A stretch of DNA of 32,213 bases from positions 1 to 32,213 of the forward strand of contig JAHQWA010000474.1 in assembly GCA_019634045.1 (NCBI GenBank), written 5' to 3'. Below are positions 24,556-32,213 of this stretch, one piece after another. The position numbers and the translations under genes are program-made. This stretch comes from Saprospiraceae bacterium. GTDB lineage: Bacteria > Bacteroidota > Bacteroidia > Chitinophagales > Saprospiraceae. Within the stretch, counting starts at the first letter, position 1; every line of letters starts with the position of its first letter. Under the pieces are notes generated by a model. That model searched no databases. It worked only from the letters and a program-made list of their open reading frames with translations, and had not been told where the DNA came from.

Positions 24556-25887
24556 CTACTGTTTACTTTCCATATCAATTAAGGCGGTCCAGACACTTAA
24601 GTTCATACCATCCGCTCGGGTCCAAATTGGTCGGATACGCCCTGCGTGAGCACTGATATTGTTGTAATCACCAAAAAATGCATTGGGACTTGGGGTGAAT
24701 GGGGTTTCACTTACTTTTTGATTGATAAAGCTTTTACCTCCATCTGTACTATAAGCGATATAAACGTCTGTCTGATTATCCTCATAGGCGCGCCGATCGT
24801 AAAAAACGAAGTAAAGATTCCCCGTGGTTTGATCGATATCCATCCAAGTGAAAAATTGTTGCTTTCCCGGTGAATCGTCATTGACCCGGATGGGGGCAGA
24901 CCAGGTTTTTCCCTGATCTGTCGATTTTGCCAGCCAAACATCTGTATCGGCTTCACCGTTTCTTTGATCGCACCAATTGACGTAAAGGGTTCCGCTATGT
25001 GGCCCCTGGCTATTATCGATGGCGGTGATGGGTAGGCCATTGGCTCGAAAGATTCCGGGTATGTCGAAGGTCCAACCACCTGGTTGGTCACTTACGACAA
25101 TGTCTTTATCCAACCAGCTAGCGCCTCCATCTGTAGACTTATCCAAGTAAATCTTTTCATCGTAGGACCAAGCAATGTATACTGTACCATCAAGTCCGAC
25201 AGCTGGTACGGCGCCTTCTGGCGTCTGGTCATCATCAATGCAGTCCCCTTCCAATTCATTAATTTGAATGGGACTGGCCCAGGTCTTCCCTTCATCGGAG
25301 GATTGAGAAAAAAGAATGCGAGACTTATCTTTATCCCTCTTGCTACCGTATTGATCAAATTCGGTCCAGGATATGTATAAAGTACTAGTTTCCGGATGAA
25401 CCGCTAACCATTGCTTGTCCTGGTCTTTGGGGTGTCTTAAGCCTGTGTAACTGCCATCATCCCAAGTTTTTCCTCCATCCTTTGATTTTTGAATGACAAT
25501 TCGATCGAGTATTTGACTGTCTTGCCAGCCTTTTCCTGTTGGATCGGAAAGGTGAGAATAGAAGAAATTTCCTTTAAAATCTGTAGTGATTACGGGATCG
25601 CCAAACACGCCGAAAGAAGAACTCAATTTTTGAGTGGCCCAAGTTTTTCCTCCATCCATAGAAGAATAGGCACGATTGAGAATGGCACCAGCGACGATGT
25701 TGTCTATGTCGGAAGGGTTAATGGCAATACTAGGCTCGCAAGGCCCTCCTTGTGGGTTAATCGGACCTCCATCGATCTTAATGTTTTTGAAGGTTTGTGG
25801 GAGTTGCAAGGCTTGACGAGGGCTGATTTTGCGTTGGCAGGCTACCAAGGTGATAGCTAAGGTTAGAACGACAACTGTTGTTCGCAT
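24556..25887 (-). CDS. BNR/Asp-box beta-propeller lipoprotein
   Basis: In this 443-residue exported lipoprotein the SPII site is LVAC (Cys17). At least six Asp-box motifs (S-x-D-x-G-x-T-W) repeat through the chain: SMDGGKTW, SKDGGKTW, SSDEGKTW, STDGGASW, STDQGKTW and STDGGKSF. They mark a six-bladed propeller of the sialidase/exo-alpha-sialidase-like superfamily. I see no FRIP motif or full arginine triad, so sialidase activity should not be assumed. It may be a glycan-binding or other hydrolytic propeller. It follows the MocR gene after 30 bases on the same strand, so the two may share a transcript. Confidence 0.85.
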   Translation of the reverse strand: MRTTVVVLTLAITLVACQRKISPRQALQLPQTFKNIKIDGGPINPQGGPCEPSIAINPSDIDNIVAGAILNRAYSSMDGGKTWATQKLSSSFGVFGDPVITTDFKGNFFYSHLSDPTGKGWQDSQILDRIVIQKSKDGGKTWDDGSYTGLRHPKDQDKQWLAVHPETSTLYISWTEFDQYGSKRDKDKSRILFSQSSDEGKTWASPIQINELEGDCIDDDQTPEGAVPAVGLDGTVYIAWSYDEKIYLDKSTDGGASWLDKDIVVSDQPGGWTFDIPGIFRANGLPITAIDNSQGPHSGTLYVNWCDQRNGEADTDVWLAKSTDQGKTWSAPIRVNDDSPGKQQFFTWMDIDQTTGNLYFVFYDRRAYEDNQTDVYIAYSTDGGKSFINQKVSETPFTPSPNAFFGDYNNISAHAGRIRPIWTRADGMNLSVWTALIDMESKQ

Positions 25888-25917
25888 GCTGGGTATTTGA
25901 AAATGACTATTGAGCGT

Positions 25918-27345
25918 TCAATGTAGTAGTTTTTTCGCTAATTGACCAAGCTGTTTTATACCTGCTTCCACTTTCTCATCAAAAGGATGACTAAAACTGA
26001 GTCTAATGTAGTTTTTGTACGATCCTTCTACGGCAAATACTTGACCGGGTGATATCCCAATGTCGTGCTCTTTTGCCTCCCGGAACAATTGATACCCATC
26101 AAACCCTAATGGTAAACTCAACCAAAGGATCATACCCCCTTTGGGCATTAGGAACCTAACTTCTTCCGGAAAATATGTTCGAATCGCCTGAGCATACTGT
26201 AGCGCTTGTCTATGCAAGGCGGTACGTAGTTTTCGTAGATAAAAGCTGTACCTACCTTTTTGAAGAAAATGCAATAGTGACAATTGTGCTAAGCTATCCG
26301 TGCTGATCGAATGAATCCGCTTCTGTCGGAGTACGGCAGAGAGAAACCTTCCTGGAAGGCAGTATCCCACTCGAAATCCAGGTGCTAGTGTTTTGGAAAA
26401 AGAGGAACAATACATTACCCAGCCTTCTTCATCGAATTGCTTGCAAGTGCTAGGGCGGGTAGGGCCAAAATACAGGTCGCCATAAATATCATCCTCAATC
26501 AGGGGGATTTGATGTTGATGTAAGAGCCTGACAAGCCGCCTTTTTTGTTCGGTAGGAATCACCGCACCAGTTGGGTTGCTGAAGTTGGTAACAGAAAGAC
26601 ATACCTTTACTGAAAACGAATGAATGGCTTTTTCAAGGAATGCTATATCAAGTCCGTGCTCGTCATGCACTGGAATTGCGACGACTTGTAAGCCTAGATT
26701 TTCAACCATTTGAGCAATACCGAAGTAGGTCAATTGATCCATGGCTATGATATCCCCAGGCTTAGACACCGCTCGGAGACAAAGGTTAAGCGCCTCCATA
26801 CAGCCCGTTGTAATCAACATTTCATCAGGCGTATAATAGTCTCCCCATTCTAAGAGTTGTTTCCCGATAATGCTTCGAAGTGCTTTATTACCTTGAGGCA
26901 ATTCATAATGCAATAAGTTTTCCTTATTCATACGAGTAGCTTCAATGATAGCCTTTTGGATCTTAGCCGTTGGTAATAAATCTGGAGCAGGATAGGCGCT
27001 CGATAAACGGATTAGAGTAGAGCTATCTCTAAGTTCTTCCATTTCCTCAATTATGAAAGCGCTATCCAATTGCTTAAGTGTTGGCTGAGACTGGCGTTCT
27101 GGTTTATAGAAGGGACGCGATAGTCGCTGGACGGCGAACTTCACATAATAGCCAGATTTGGACCTGGCTTCGATCAAGCCCTTGGCTTCGAGGAGGTAAT
27201 AGGCTTGAAATATAGTAGAGGGGCTCACTCCTCTCTGTTTGCTGGAGTTTCTAACAGAAGGAAGCTTATCCCCTTCTTTTAAGGTCCCTTGCCGAATGCT
27301 TTGTTCCAAGGTTTCGGCGATACGCTCATACAGGAAGGCCGTCAT
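25918..27345 (-). CDS. MocR-type regulator: GntR winged helix fused to class I aminotransferase fold
   Basis: This is a PLP-binding transcription factor of the MocR/PdxR/GabR type. I start it at the ATG at 27345 (MTAFLYERIAETLEQSI), giving 475 residues. The upstream ATG at 27420 would place the start beyond the -7 element. The GntR DNA-binding domain (about 1-70) has GDKLPSVRNSSKQRGVSPST. The aminotransferase-like domain (about 105-470) has NPTG, EDDIYGD and the PLP Lys318 in SSFSKTLAPGF. It is divergent from a PLP-dependent decarboxylase gene with a 107-base gap, so it probably controls that gene and itself. The effector is unknown. Confidence 0.92.
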   Translation of the reverse strand: MTAFLYERIAETLEQSIRQGTLKEGDKLPSVRNSSKQRGVSPSTIFQAYYLLEAKGLIEARSKSGYYVKFAVQRLSRPFYKPERQSQPTLKQLDSAFIIEEMEELRDSSTLIRLSSAYPAPDLLPTAKIQKAIIEATRMNKENLLHYELPQGNKALRSIIGKQLLEWGDYYTPDEMLITTGCMEALNLCLRAVSKPGDIIAMDQLTYFGIAQMVENLGLQVVAIPVHDEHGLDIAFLEKAIHSFSVKVCLSVTNFSNPTGAVIPTEQKRRLVRLLHQHQIPLIEDDIYGDLYFGPTRPSTCKQFDEEGWVMYCSSFSKTLAPGFRVGYCLPGRFLSAVLRQKRIHSISTDSLAQLSLLHFLQKGRYSFYLRKLRTALHRQALQYAQAIRTYFPEEVRFLMPKGGMILWLSLPLGFDGYQLFREAKEHDIGISPGQVFAVEGSYKNYIRLSFSHPFDEKVEAGIKQLGQLAKKLLH

Positions 27346-27359
27346 ATATTTATCTGATA

Positions 27360-27372
27360 TGGTCCAAATATA
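27360..27372 (-). promoter_or_regulatory. MocR-gene -7 element overlapping TGGACCA palindrome
   Basis: On the minus strand TATATTTG (27365-27372) fits TAnnTTTG. It overlaps TGGACCA (27360-27366), a 7-base dyad of the kind reported in several MocR operators. This suggests autorepression. No -33 TTG is seen. Confidence 0.4.
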
Positions 27373-27387
27373 AAAAACTGAATCTGT

Positions 27388-27415
27388 TTTGTTGAGGGCA
27401 TTAGCTCTAATTTTG
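27388..27415 (+). promoter_or_regulatory. Promoter of decarboxylase gene
   Basis: TTTG (27388-27391), 16 bases, then TAATTTTG (27408-27415) match both Bacteroidota promoter boxes, with spacing one base shorter than the usual 17-23. Transcription would begin near 27421, giving a 30-base leader with a purine-rich AGAAGGA. Confidence 0.45.
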
Positions 27416-27452
27416 GCCACATAAAATTCTTATAGAAGGAAAAAACGATTAA

Positions 27453-28859
27453 ATGGAACAGCAGTTATTGAGAGATAAAACACAAACACCGGTCATCTTA
27501 GAAGAAACGCTAAAAGAATCCCTAGCCTTTCTAGCAAACCTATCAGATCGTCCGGCGGGGCTTCGTACCGCTCCCCCTATTGAAGACCACTTGGCGGAGG
27601 AAGGAGTGGGCAGCCTAGCAGCTCTTTCTTCTTTCCAGGAACAATTCAGTGCTGGCTTGTCCGGTAGCCCAGGTCCAAGATATCTAGGTTTTGTAACAGG
27701 CGGTAGCACTCCCGCTGGCATAGCCGGCGATTGGCTAACCAGTGTAATAGATCAAAATGTGGCAAGTGCTGGAGATTCATCTGCGAGTCAGGTAGAATAC
27801 CAGGCTGTCAACTGGTTAAAAGCGTTATTTGGTATCGACGATACGTATTCTGGTACCTTCGTTTCTGGAGCCACGATGTCTAGTTTTACGGGCTTGGCGA
27901 TTGGTCGCCAGTGGGTAGGGCAAGAATTGGGAGTAGATATTGGGCATGAGGGCTTGGCTGCCATTGGCCTGATTCCTGTTCTGAGTGGTTGTGCACATTC
28001 CAGTGTATTCAAAGCCTTGTCTATGTTAGGTATGGGGCGCTCTTCAGTTCAACGCTTGCCCTTGCAAGAAGGGCGTGAGGCGGTAGATCTAGCCGCGCTA
28101 CGGAAAGCCTTAGCTGCTCAAAAGGGTAGACCCTGTATCGTAGTAGCCAATTCTGGTACAGTGAACAGTGTTGACTTTGATGATTTGCAGGCGATCGGTC
28201 AACTCAAAAAAGAATTCCCTTTTTGGCTACATGTAGACGCGGCATTTGGCGGCTTTGCAGCCTGTTCGCCTCAATACGCTCATTTCATGGAGGGGATCAA
28301 TGCGGCAGATTCTATTACCATTGACTTGCATAAGATGTTGAATGTTCCCTATGACTCTGCTATTCAATTGACTAGACATTCGGAACTGCAACAGGCTGTA
28401 TTCCAAAACAGTGGGGCTCGTTATTTAGAGGTCGACGCAGCAGAGGTGCCTTTTGTCCATCTTACTCCGGAGAACTCTCGCCGGTTTCGTGCTTTGCCTA
28501 CCTGGTTTTCTTTGAAAGCCTATGGGCGAGCTGGATTTAGGGATTTAGTGGAAAGGAATGTCACCTTGGCCAAGCAGTTGGGGGATTGGATTGATCGTTC
28601 TACTCATTTTACCCTATTATCGCCTGTTCATTTCAATGTGGTTTGTTTTACACTGGATGCTCCGCAGCATGAATTGGCGGCTAGGATTAACCAATTCCTT
28701 TCTGCTTTGACGCACGATGGGAGGGTGTTTTTGACGCCCTCGGAATGGAAAGGAACGCCATGCATTAGAGCAGCATTTTCTAACTGGCAAACGCAAGAAT
28801 CGGATCTTTTCATTATTCAACAAGCGCTACAAGAGGTAATGTTATCCTATCAGCAGTAA
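27453..28859 (+). CDS. PLP-dependent group II amino-acid decarboxylase
   Basis: The 468 residues have the aromatic-amino-acid / glutamate decarboxylase fold. The PLP lysine is Lys294 in ITIDLHKMLNVPYDS. His182 (SGCAHSSVFKAL) stacks on the cofactor and Asp262 in HVDAAFGG pairs with its nitrogen. PRYLGFVTGG and FVSGATMSS are also conserved. It should release CO2 from an amino acid to give an amine; the substrate cannot be told from sequence alone. Proteins of this kind are often labelled only 'aminotransferase family'. A GNAT gene follows after 43 bases (ATG start) and a MocR regulator is divergent, together suggesting an amine pathway. Confidence 0.88.
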   Translation: MEQQLLRDKTQTPVILEETLKESLAFLANLSDRPAGLRTAPPIEDHLAEEGVGSLAALSSFQEQFSAGLSGSPGPRYLGFVTGGSTPAGIAGDWLTSVIDQNVASAGDSSASQVEYQAVNWLKALFGIDDTYSGTFVSGATMSSFTGLAIGRQWVGQELGVDIGHEGLAAIGLIPVLSGCAHSSVFKALSMLGMGRSSVQRLPLQEGREAVDLAALRKALAAQKGRPCIVVANSGTVNSVDFDDLQAIGQLKKEFPFWLHVDAAFGGFAACSPQYAHFMEGINAADSITIDLHKMLNVPYDSAIQLTRHSELQQAVFQNSGARYLEVDAAEVPFVHLTPENSRRFRALPTWFSLKAYGRAGFRDLVERNVTLAKQLGDWIDRSTHFTLLSPVHFNVVCFTLDAPQHELAARINQFLSALTHDGRVFLTPSEWKGTPCIRAAFSNWQTQESDLFIIQQALQEVMLSYQQ

Positions 28860-28902
28860 TGCTCCTAGAGTCTTCTTGTCATCACTTCTTTATCGAATTA
28901 CC

Positions 28903-29367
28903 ATGACGGTTTTACCCAATATTGATGAATGCTACGAGGTAGAGCGCGATGGCTACCTCATTTCTACAAATCCCGATAAGCTGGACTTCTCCATTATCCA
29001 TCATTATTTATCTGAGCAATCCTATTGGTCAGCTGGGATACCCAAGGAGCTGGTTCAAAAAGCAGCACGAGGGGCTATTTGCTTTGGTGTGTACGATGGA
29101 GAGAAGCAGATCGGTTATACTCGACTTATTACGGATGCTGCTACTTTTGGCTACTTAGCCGATGTGTTCATCTTGGAGGAATACCAGGGGCAGGGCTTAG
29201 GAACCTGGCTAATCGATTCTATCTTGGCTCATCCCGCCTGTCAGGAGTTTAGGCGTTGGTTTCTAGCTACACGTGATGCCCATGGACTGTACGCGAAGTT
29301 TGGCTTCGAACCTCTGAAGCAACCAGAAGTCTACATGGAAAAAGTGATGTTCTATAAATACAATTAG
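28903..29367 (+). CDS. GNAT-family N-acetyltransferase downstream of decarboxylase
   Basis: The product is 154 residues from the ATG at 28903; an upstream TTG at 28876 would add nine residues and is less likely. The acetyl-CoA motif is VFILEEYQGQGLGTWLIDSI. The C-terminal block AHGLYAKFGFEPL completes the GNAT fold. Substrate is unknown. The gene lies 43 bases after the decarboxylase stop, on the same strand and with no terminator in between, so it is probably in the same operon. It could acetylate the amine made by the decarboxylase. Confidence 0.88.
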   Translation: MTVLPNIDECYEVERDGYLISTNPDKLDFSIIHHYLSEQSYWSAGIPKELVQKAARGAICFGVYDGEKQIGYTRLITDAATFGYLADVFILEEYQGQGLGTWLIDSILAHPACQEFRRWFLATRDAHGLYAKFGFEPLKQPEVYMEKVMFYKYN

Positions 29368-29375
29368 CGATTACA

Positions 29376-30533
29376 CTACTGCTCTTGCAGAAATTGCTCG
29401 ACTGTCAAGCCTAGCCGCCGAACGTTTTGGTGGCTAGCTTGTACGCCACTCTGATCCGTATTGACCTGCATAGCAACTGCATATTTTCCCTCCTGTGCAA
29501 ACTCAACATGCGTGAAATAGCCCGGCATTACTCCGGCATGACCAAAGCTTTTGCCAGCAGGGTTTGACCAAACAAATGTTCCTAAACCATAGCCCGTTTC
29601 AGCGGCTTGGCCAGTACGGAAATTCACGGAAGAAAGAAGCAGATCATAGGTGATTGTACTAAGTATTTTACCCGTATGTAGCCACTTGATGAAATAGGCT
29701 AGATCTTCCACATTCGTAACGAGTCCACCTCCCGTCCATTCAAACTGAGGATTCATAGCATACAAGCCATCTTTAATCACCTTTTTAGGTAATTTGAAAA
29801 AGTTATTTTCTCCTATATAGCCTTGTGTGATGCCAGGAAGCTCTCTTTGGGTGGAAGGATAAGTAGACCGAAGATGGAAAGCAGAAATAATTCGTTCTTC
29901 CAGCTGCGTATAGTAACTGGATTGGGTTACCTTTTCGATAATGAGGCCCAGTAGGATATAGTTGGTATCAGAATAGCCCCACCCCTGACCCACCGGATGT
30001 TTTGGAGCTTCTGAGGCAATAATAGCTAGGCATTCGGCTGGTGTCCAGGAACGAATAGGATCTTTTTCGATGGCGGCGATAAAGGCTGGAGCAAAGACGT
30101 AGCGTGGCAATCCACTAGTATGGTTCAACAAAGATTGGGTCGTTAGGTCTTCGGCATTCGGCAGGTCCTTATACCAGTCAACGCCAATGAAGTACTTACT
30201 TACCTTATCATTCAATTGGATCTTCCCTTCATCGACTAGTTGAAGAGTGACAGCGGAGACAAAGATTTTGCCAACACTACCCAAAAGCATTTGCGCTCCT
30301 AGTGGCATGGCAATTTTCTCTTCCTTATCGGCATAGCCAGAAGCCAAGCTAATCAACTGTCCATCAGCTAATACGATTGCCGCCGTCGCTCCTGGAAGTT
30401 GCTGTTCCTTTACGATACTATCCAAACTGGCTTGTAAATTGGCCTTAAGGGTTAGAATGGGAGCTTGAGCGCTTCCAAGAGTGCTAAAGAAAGCTATTAG
30501 AAGGAAAAAGAGAACAGTCTTTTTCATGTCCAA
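29376..30533 (-). CDS. Serine hydrolase, class C beta-lactamase / DD-peptidase family
   Basis: The 385 residues start with a signal peptide (about 1-22, ending GSAQ), so it is exported. The nucleophile motif is SVGK (Ser86, Lys89). The second motif is YSDTNY (Tyr187), with Asp in place of the Asn of the strict YxN form, a variant seen in this broad family. The third is HAG in FGHAGVMPGY. It may be a D-aminopeptidase, DD-carboxypeptidase or esterase; beta-lactam resistance should not be assumed. It converges with the GNAT gene, whose end is eight bases away. Confidence 0.9.
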   Translation of the reverse strand: MDMKKTVLFFLLIAFFSTLGSAQAPILTLKANLQASLDSIVKEQQLPGATAAIVLADGQLISLASGYADKEEKIAMPLGAQMLLGSVGKIFVSAVTLQLVDEGKIQLNDKVSKYFIGVDWYKDLPNAEDLTTQSLLNHTSGLPRYVFAPAFIAAIEKDPIRSWTPAECLAIIASEAPKHPVGQGWGYSDTNYILLGLIIEKVTQSSYYTQLEERIISAFHLRSTYPSTQRELPGITQGYIGENNFFKLPKKVIKDGLYAMNPQFEWTGGGLVTNVEDLAYFIKWLHTGKILSTITYDLLLSSVNFRTGQAAETGYGLGTFVWSNPAGKSFGHAGVMPGYFTHVEFAQEGKYAVAMQVNTDQSGVQASHQNVRRLGLTVEQFLQEQ

Positions 30534-30681
30534 CTGATTTTGAGATCACTAATGTTTTGTTTAAAATGCTCTGTTAAATGTAGGCTTTTGCTAGTGGGGA
30601 GAGGCAAATTTCTTGCTAATTGTTATCAAACTTAGAGCAATCCGAAGGATAAAATAGGAAGAAAAGTATTCTAAAATAGTA

Positions 30682-30712
30682 GAGCTTTGCACTCAAATAG
30701 AATGCAAAGCTC
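30682..30712 (-). terminator. 10-base-pair hairpin downstream of mscS
   Basis: GAGCTTTGCA (30682-30691) pairs perfectly with TGCAAAGCTC (30703-30712) around an 11-base loop, in the gap past the mscS stop. On the minus strand it is followed by TACTATTTTAG, not a clean T-run, so it is an atypical terminator or transcript-protecting stem. Confidence 0.4.
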
Positions 30713-30797
30713 AAACTGTTTTGGTAGCGCTATTGCGCATATGACGGAAACCTATAAAATGCTGATAAAGTCTAGGCTAATATTCCGCTCTGCGAGC

Positions 30798-31616
30798 CTA
30801 TGATGCCTGATCTACGTGTACATCCATTTGTGGGAATGGAATACTGATACCTTCAGCATCAAAAGCTTTCTTCACGTTTTCTTGCATATAGAAAAAAGTA
30901 TCCCAGTAGTGTTCACTTTTACAGAAAGGCCTTGTAGCTAAATTCACACAGCTGTCACCGAGAGAAGCTACTACGACTCCTTGGGCAGGATCTTCTATAA
31001 TATGAGGGCATTCTTTTCCCACTTTCAAGATTACTTCTCTGGCTTTATCAATGCTATCATTGTAGCCGATGCCATAAGTGAGTTCTACACCAATGATTCC
31101 TTGACCAGAGATGTTGGTAATAATATTGCTAGTCACTACGCCATTAGGGACAATGATCTTTTTGTTATCTAAGGTTAGCAAGATGGTGTTGAAAATTTGA
31201 ATTCCTTCAACTGTTCCTGTCTCTCCACCGCCGATAGTTACCAGATCACCAACTCTATAGGGTTTAAATACTAGCAACAATACGCCACTGGCGAAATGTC
31301 CTAAGCTACCTTGTAGCGCCATACCAATAGCGAAGGCAAGGGCACCGAAGATGGCAACAAAAGAAGTAGTTTCAATACCAAACATGCCGGCGACACTCAA
31401 AAGCAACATTATTTTGAGGCCAACACTTACTAGAGAAACAAGAAAAGGTCTGATGGTTTCGTCAACGCCTCGTTTGGTTAGTGTTTTACTCAAAACACTA
31501 GTAATTCGGCCTACAACCCAGAAGCCAATGATGAGCGTTAGTAATGCTCCAATGACGCTGAGCGAGTATTCCGCAATAAAGCCTTGGATGGTTTCGAGTA
31601 TACTGTCCAAATTCAT
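30798..31616 (-). CDS. mscS: Small-conductance mechanosensitive channel, MscS family
   Basis: This 272-residue inner-membrane channel releases solutes upon hypo-osmotic shock. It has three helices (about residues 17-37, 60-80 and 86-112). The pore helix is glycine/alanine-rich (FGALAFAIGMALQGSLGHF, then ASGVLLLVFKPYRVGD), the family signature. The beta domain has GTVEGIQIFNTILLTLDNK and IVPNGVVTSNIITN. A C-terminal alpha/beta part ends IPFPQMDVHV. Length is like E. coli MscS (286). It is divergent from recX. Confidence 0.93.
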   Translation of the reverse strand: MNLDSILETIQGFIAEYSLSVIGALLTLIIGFWVVGRITSVLSKTLTKRGVDETIRPFLVSLVSVGLKIMLLLSVAGMFGIETTSFVAIFGALAFAIGMALQGSLGHFASGVLLLVFKPYRVGDLVTIGGGETGTVEGIQIFNTILLTLDNKKIIVPNGVVTSNIITNISGQGIIGVELTYGIGYNDSIDKAREVILKVGKECPHIIEDPAQGVVVASLGDSCVNLATRPFCKSEHYWDTFFYMQENVKKAFDAEGISIPFPQMDVHVDQAS

Positions 31617-31694
31617 AATGTGTGGTTTTAATTAACTTTGTGGATGTATGTAGAAAATAGAGTAAATAGCCTGGGTTTGATGTTAAGGAGAAAA

Positions 31695-31702
31695 CAAACC
31701 TA
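31695..31702 (-). promoter_or_regulatory. -7 element TAGGTTTG before mscS
   Basis: On the minus strand TAGGTTTG fits TAnnTTTG and lies 78 bases before the mscS ATG. No matching TTG is found upstream. Confidence 0.35.
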
Positions 31703-31774
31703 CACGCTTTTTCTTCTAGACGTGTAATTTAGGAAAAAGACACACCTTTAGATTAATTCAATACCAAATCATCT

Positions 31775-32213
31775 GTGCAAAAGCCCAAAAAGTACATAAG
31801 TGCCACGGATGCACTGAAAAAGTTGCAACGATATTGTGCTTACCAAGATCGTTGTCACGCTGAGGTGCGCAGCAAATTGTTGGACCTAGGAGTGTACGGA
31901 GATACCCTAGAAGAAATCATGGCCGAGTTGATCACAGATAACTTTCTGAACGAAGAGCGCTTTGCAAGATCATATGCTCGGGGCAAATTCAATATCAAGA
32001 AATGGGGAAGAATACGGATCAAGCAAGAGTTGAAAAAACGGAAAATAACGGACTATTGTATCCGCAAGGGCATGGAGGAAATAGAAGAAGAGGATTATGA
32101 AAAGACGTTGCACCAATTAATTGAAAAAAAAGCTTCACAAATGGAAGATGCCTTTTCCTTCCAGAATAAGGCCAAGATTGCAACCTACTTGATTCGAAGA
32201 GGATTTGAGTCAA
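31775..32213 (+). CDS. recX: Regulatory protein RecX, 3'-truncated by window edge
   Basis: RecX binds RecA filaments and modulates recombination. An in-frame TAA at 31754-31756 and the absence of any upstream ATG leave GTG at 31775 as the best start (VQKPKKYISATDALKKLQRY). About 146 codons follow with no stop before the window end. Family segments are clear: CHAEVRSKLLDLGV, the ELITDNFLNEERFARSYARG block, then WGRIRIKQELKKRKI and FSFQNKAKIATYLIRRGFE. No recA is in the window. The minus-strand frame over the same bases (32019-32213) is a shadow. Confidence 0.93.
   Translation, partial: MQKPKKYISATDALKKLQRYCAYQDRCHAEVRSKLLDLGVYGDTLEEIMAELITDNFLNEERFARSYARGKFNIKKWGRIRIKQELKKRKITDYCIRKGMEEIEEEDYEKTLHQLIEKKASQMEDAFSFQNKAKIATYLIRRGFES

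Noticed and set aside
24556-25887. Calling the BNR lipoprotein a sialidase
   Set aside because: Asp-boxes alone do not show sialidase activity, and no FRIP motif or Arg triad was found.
29376-30533. Calling the serine hydrolase an antibiotic-resistance beta-lactamase
   Set aside because: The family is broad and the second motif is YSD rather than YSN. Context gives no support for resistance.
31690-31735. TACACG / CGTGTA inverted repeat in the mscS-recX gap
   Set aside because: The six-base arms with a 14-base loop are within chance for AT-rich intergenic DNA.

Overview
The window is about 32 kb of ordinary-looking bacterial chromosome, most likely from a marine Bacteroidota of the Saprospiria/Lewinella type. 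The phylum assignment rests on several things. Probable promoters carry the Bacteroidota -7 element TAnnTTTG. Shine-Dalgarno sites are mostly absent. There are several SPII lipoproteins, an ExbD of Bacteroidota layout, a LytTR regulator fused to membrane helices, and a GH20 lipoprotein. The family-level placement is inference. I saw no rRNA, tRNA, CRISPR array, transposase or phage gene.

Layout. 1-3007 (+): the 3' part of panC, then panD, a YbhN-type membrane protein and an RfaE2/HldE-type heptose-1-phosphate adenylyltransferase. 3089-8457: an ExbD gene without its usual partners, then two SulP anion transporters pointing away from each other. The roughly 0.7 kb between the SulP genes holds a decayed PhoX-type phosphatase fragment, a possible TPR fragment and a small acidic exported protein. 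8638-11915 (+): a GH20 hexosaminidase lipoprotein and a thioredoxin-like lipoprotein, closed by a strong bidirectional terminator. 12014-16881 (-): a membrane protein, a membrane-anchored LytTR regulator, nadD, a lipoprotein, dnaN and a ROK sugar kinase. A dnaN promoter with both boxes and a perfect DnaA box sit upstream of dnaN.

17075-19857 (+): an esterase with an N-terminal glycogen-binding-like domain and a leucyl aminopeptidase. 19885-23931 (-): a DUF58 protein, an ankyrin-repeat protein and an M14 carboxypeptidase. 23988-24512 (+): a GNAT acetyltransferase. 24556-27345 (-): a BNR/Asp-box lipoprotein and a MocR-type regulator. 27453-29367 (+), divergent from the MocR gene: a PLP-dependent group II decarboxylase followed by a GNAT acetyltransferase. 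29376-31616 (-): a serine beta-lactamase-like hydrolase and an MscS channel. 31775-end (+): the 5' part of recX with a GTG start, cut by the window edge.

Functional links. panC and panD supply beta-alanine and pantothenate for CoA. nadD makes NAD. dnaN serves replication and recX tunes RecA. The GH20 enzyme, ROK kinase, M14 and M17 peptidases and CBM48-esterase fit a life spent degrading polymers, but they are not organised as one PUL (there is no SusC/SusD pair). The unit that looks most like an undescribed pathway is the MocR / decarboxylase / acetyltransferase cluster at 25918-29367. It could make and cap an amine under PLP-sensing control. That function is inferred from gene families and layout only.
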